A stretch of DNA of 7,345 nt from JASHVB01 sp049522565 (lineage in GTDB: Bacteria; Pseudomonadota; Alphaproteobacteria; Acetobacterales; Acetobacteraceae), in NCBI GenBank assembly GCA_049522565.1, contig JBEKNT010000356.1:1-7345 (forward strand). The letters are read 5' to 3'. Numbering within the stretch: the first letter of the stretch is position 1; the number at the start of each line of letters is the position of its first letter. Below, one piece after another: positions 5,668 to 7,345 of the stretch. A program made the translations under genes and the position numbers. Under the pieces are notes generated by a model. It made no database searches and was not told the origin of the DNA. It worked only from the letters and a program-made list of their open reading frames with translations.

Positions 5668-6777
5668 ATGCTGTTCAGTTGCCTCGCGCCGGGCGCACCC
5701 ATCCCCGGCCGCTTTCCCGGGCCGCCGCATCCGCGCGGCAAGCACTTCACCGTCGATATCCATTGCCATCTTTTGACCGAACGGGCGGAAGCGATGTTCC
5801 GCGAGGCCGGCCTGGTCGAGCGCCGGCCGCGCGACGTGTTCGCCAACGCGCACACCAGGGAGGTGAACAAGGAACAGGCGCGGCGAACGCGCATCCAGTT
5901 CACATCGGTAGAAAAGCGGCTCGCCGATATGGACCTGATAGGCATCGACATCCAGGCGATCACGCCGGCGCCGAACCAGACCTATTACGACACGCCGCCC
6001 GATCTCGGCATCGCCACGGCGCGCGTGATCAACGACAACATCGCAGACGTCGTGGCGCGGCACCCCGATCGCTTCGTCGGCCTCGGAACAGTGCCGTTCC
6101 AGGCGCCCGAACTTGCCGTTGCCGAATTGGAACGCCTGCACAAATCGCTCGGCCTGCGCGGCATCGAGATCGCCACCAACGTCGCCGGTGCCGACCTGTC
6201 CGAGGCGCGCTTTCGCAAAATCTTCGCCAAGGCGGAGGAACTCGACCTGACGATCTTCATGCACCCGACCGGCTTCACCGAGGCACGCCGCTTCGGCGAT
6301 CATTACTTTACCAACGTGATCGGCAATCCGCTGGATACCACGGTGGCAGTGCATCACCTGATTTTCGGCGGCGTGCTGGAACAGTGCCCGAAACTCAAGC
6401 TGGTGCTGTCGCATGGCGGCGGCTATCTCGCCGCCTATTCCGGTCGCATCGACCACGCCGCATCTGCCCGGCCGGACTGCTGCGAGCAGATCCGGGAGAT
6501 GCCGACGACGTATTTGCAGCGGCTGTATTTCGACACGCTGGTCTATACGCATCCGCAGTTGGAGTATCTGGTACGGCAATATGGCGCGGATCACGTGCTG
6601 ATGGGCACCGACTACCCGGCGGATATGGGCGAGGTCGATCCGATCGGCTTCATCGAAGGCGCCGCGGGTCTAAGCGAGGCAGAACGCGCCGCCATTCTGG
6701 GAGGCAATGCGGCGCGGTTGCTGGGGATCGAGGACATGGCGCAGCAGATGATGTCGCAAACCCGTGCGGGCGTGTAG
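5668..6777 (+). CDS. Amidohydrolase family 2 protein (ACMSD-like metal-dependent decarboxylase/hydrolase)
   Basis: The 369-residue protein is a TIM-barrel amidohydrolase of the PF04909 type. The metal-binding set of the ACMSD group is complete: His32 and His34 (DIHCHLL), His199 (FMHPTG), His249 (LSHGGGYL) and Asp315 (MGTDYPADMG). Other family blocks are ITPAPNQTYYD (98-108), NDNIADVVARHPDRFVGLGT (122-141) and GLRGIEIATNV (162-172). Relatives remove a carboxyl group from aromatic or enolic acids (aminocarboxymuconate semialdehyde, resorcylates, 5-carboxyvanillate) or hydrolyse ring compounds; the substrate here is not predictable. The first 26 or so residues, rich in Pro and Gly, precede the barrel. 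They do not look like the repeat seen in the previous gene, and I see no signal peptide. The ATG at 5668 is supported by agggagga (5653-5660) seven bases upstream. It appears to be the last gene of the operon. Confidence 0.9.
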   Translation: MLFSCLAPGAPIPGRFPGPPHPRGKHFTVDIHCHLLTERAEAMFREAGLVERRPRDVFANAHTREVNKEQARRTRIQFTSVEKRLADMDLIGIDIQAITPAPNQTYYDTPPDLGIATARVINDNIADVVARHPDRFVGLGTVPFQAPELAVAELERLHKSLGLRGIEIATNVAGADLSEARFRKIFAKAEELDLTIFMHPTGFTEARRFGDHYFTNVIGNPLDTTVAVHHLIFGGVLEQCPKLKLVLSHGGGYLAAYSGRIDHAASARPDCCEQIREMPTTYLQRLYFDTLVYTHPQLEYLVRQYGADHVLMGTDYPADMGEVDPIGFIEGAAGLSEAERAAILGGNAARLLGIEDMAQQMMSQTRAGV

Positions 6778-6947
6778 ACGATTCCACCGCGGGGCAGACG
6801 CGGAATAGGTGACGGCGCTTTAACCTTGGGAAATCGGGGTTCGGGCGGTCGTGTCATGCTCACCGTGCAGACGATTGGCGCTCTGTCGACGCCAACAACG
6901 TCAGGCCGGCATCCACGAGTTTGCTGCTGCTCGCGAGAAAGTCATGG

Positions 6948-6969
6948 ATGGCGGGCCTTCCCCCGCCAT
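6948..6969. repeat. Perfect 8-bp inverted repeat (hairpin)
   Basis: atggcggg (6948-6955) pairs exactly with cccgccat (6962-6969) across a six-base loop. The flanking gtcatgg (6941-6947) can also pair with ccatgac (6966-6972), giving an alternative fold. The right arm leads directly into the tandem repeat that follows, so both may belong to one dispersed element. No T-run follows. Confidence 0.55.
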
Positions 6970-7042
6970 GACGCGGGGGTAGCACCCGTGCCCGCCAATC
7001 ACCTACCATGACGCGGGGGGTAGCGCCCGCGCGCGCCAATCA
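6966..7042. repeat. Two-copy tandem repeat of about 37 bp
   Basis: Unit 1 (6966-7001, 36 bp) and unit 2 (7006-7042, 37 bp) both start ccatgacgcggggg, continue with tagc and a GC-rich core, and end in gccaatca. They differ by one inserted G and three substitutions and are separated by four bases. With no spacer and only two units this is not a CRISPR array. It looks like a duplicated dispersed intergenic element. Confidence 0.6.
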
Positions 7043-7126
7043 AGAGATATTAACCTTCCCATAATAGTTGTCTTCAAAGCGATGCTCATATTGCGCTTTG
7101 AGTGACCCCTTGCGGTATGAAGAGAT

Positions 7127-7163
7127 TTCTGAAACACAGATCTCATAGATTATGGCGCGGAAT
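7127..7163 (+). repeat. Degenerate copy of the gaaacacagat repeat
   Basis: This 37-base stretch matches the reverse complement of 7288-7324 at 30 of 37 positions without gaps, including gaaacacagat (7131-7141). It is a third, more diverged copy of the motif that forms the large inverted repeat at 7209-7345, in the same orientation as the left arm of that repeat. Confidence 0.55.
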
Positions 7164-7208
7164 TGGGCGCGCCCGTTGAGTCGAGACACCTCCGCACTAT
7201 TCCGGCTG

Positions 7209-7345
7209 GCCGCAGCTGACAAAAGCAAGGTTTTGAAACACAGATTTCACAGATTTCACAGATTAAGGCACGGATCAAAGTAATATATTCTGTGCCTTAA
7301 TCCGTGAAATCTGTGTTTCAAAATCTTGCTTTTGTCAGCCGCGGC
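7209..7345. repeat. Large imperfect inverted repeat reaching the window end
   Basis: The left arm (7209-7271) and right arm (7292-7345) are reverse complements over 54 aligned bases with three mismatches, plus a nine-base insertion in the left arm. The insertion comes from a local tandem duplication: cacagattt at 7239-7247 and 7248-7256, then cacagatt at 7257-7264. The 20-base centre (7272-7291) is AT-rich. Both outer ends carry gctgacaaaagcaag-type sequence. The right arm stops at the window edge, so the full element may be longer. No transposase is visible; it resembles a MITE or palindromic repeat. Confidence 0.7.

Larger units (their letters stand above)
6778..7345. other. 568-bp gene-free region made mostly of repeats
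   Basis: I see no supportable gene here. From 6778 to about 6940 the sequence is GC-rich and mostly featureless, except for a 6-bp stem ttggcg/cgccaa (6875-6880 and 6890-6895) with a nine-base loop and no T-tract, so transcription termination of the operon is not evident. From 6948 to 7042 it carries GC-rich repeats. From about 7043 it becomes clearly more AT-rich and holds three copies of a different motif. A 62-codon minus-strand frame with a TTG start (7228 down to 7040) overlaps these repeats and has no recognisable domain; I do not treat it as a gene. Confidence 0.6.

Noticed and set aside
5460..6812. Plus-strand open frame of 450 codons overlapping the dehydrogenase and amidohydrolase genes
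   Set aside because: It is an out-of-frame shadow of two well-supported genes, Arg/Gly-rich and without motifs.
6966..7042. Possible CRISPR array
   Set aside because: There are only two diverged units with a four-base gap and no spacers, and no cas gene nearby.
7040..7228. 62-codon minus-strand frame, TTG start
   Set aside because: It overlaps repeat copies, lacks a clear ribosome binding site and matches no family I recognise; a decayed gene remnant is possible but not supported.

Overview
The window is GC-rich with strong third-position GC bias. Its gene content (aconitase X, CaiB/BaiF CoA-transferase, opine-dehydrogenase-like enzyme, ACMSD-type amidohydrolase) and its GC-rich palindromic intergenic repeats suggest an alphaproteobacterium, perhaps Acetobacteraceae (Rhodopila/Roseomonas-like). 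That placement is inference from general style; no rRNA or tRNA is present to confirm it. I see no phage, integrase, transposase or CRISPR array.

Layout. 1-178: edge of a dispersed repeat, then the leader of the first gene. 179-1420 (+): large-subunit-type aconitase X protein. 1500-3052 (-): a two-gene unit, GNAT acetyltransferase followed by a zinc alcohol dehydrogenase, with overlapping stop and start codons, convergent with the aconitase X gene. 3053-3177: divergent intergenic region with a plausible sigma70-like promoter for the + strand. 3178-6777 (+): probable three-gene operon of CaiB/BaiF CoA-transferase, octopine/nopaline dehydrogenase-family enzyme and metal-dependent amidohydrolase/decarboxylase. 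6778-7345: 568 bp with no convincing gene, filled with repeats: a hairpin, a two-copy tandem repeat, and a more AT-rich part holding three copies of another motif, two of them forming a large inverted repeat that reaches the window edge.

Together the enzymes look like a catabolic island for an unidentified carboxylic-acid-type substrate: CoA activation by transfer, NAD(P)-dependent oxidation or imine chemistry, a decarboxylase/hydrolase of the amidohydrolase superfamily, and an Fe-S hydro-lyase nearby. No transporter or regulator is visible, so the substrate cannot be named.

The most unusual observation is at the opine-dehydrogenase-like gene. Its only start with a good ribosome binding site (4441) adds about 28 residues before the Rossmann fold. 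The DNA coding for them is a degenerate inverted copy of the repeat lying just upstream (4341-4407). A mobile palindromic repeat seems to have inserted in frame just after the start codon and become an N-terminal tail.
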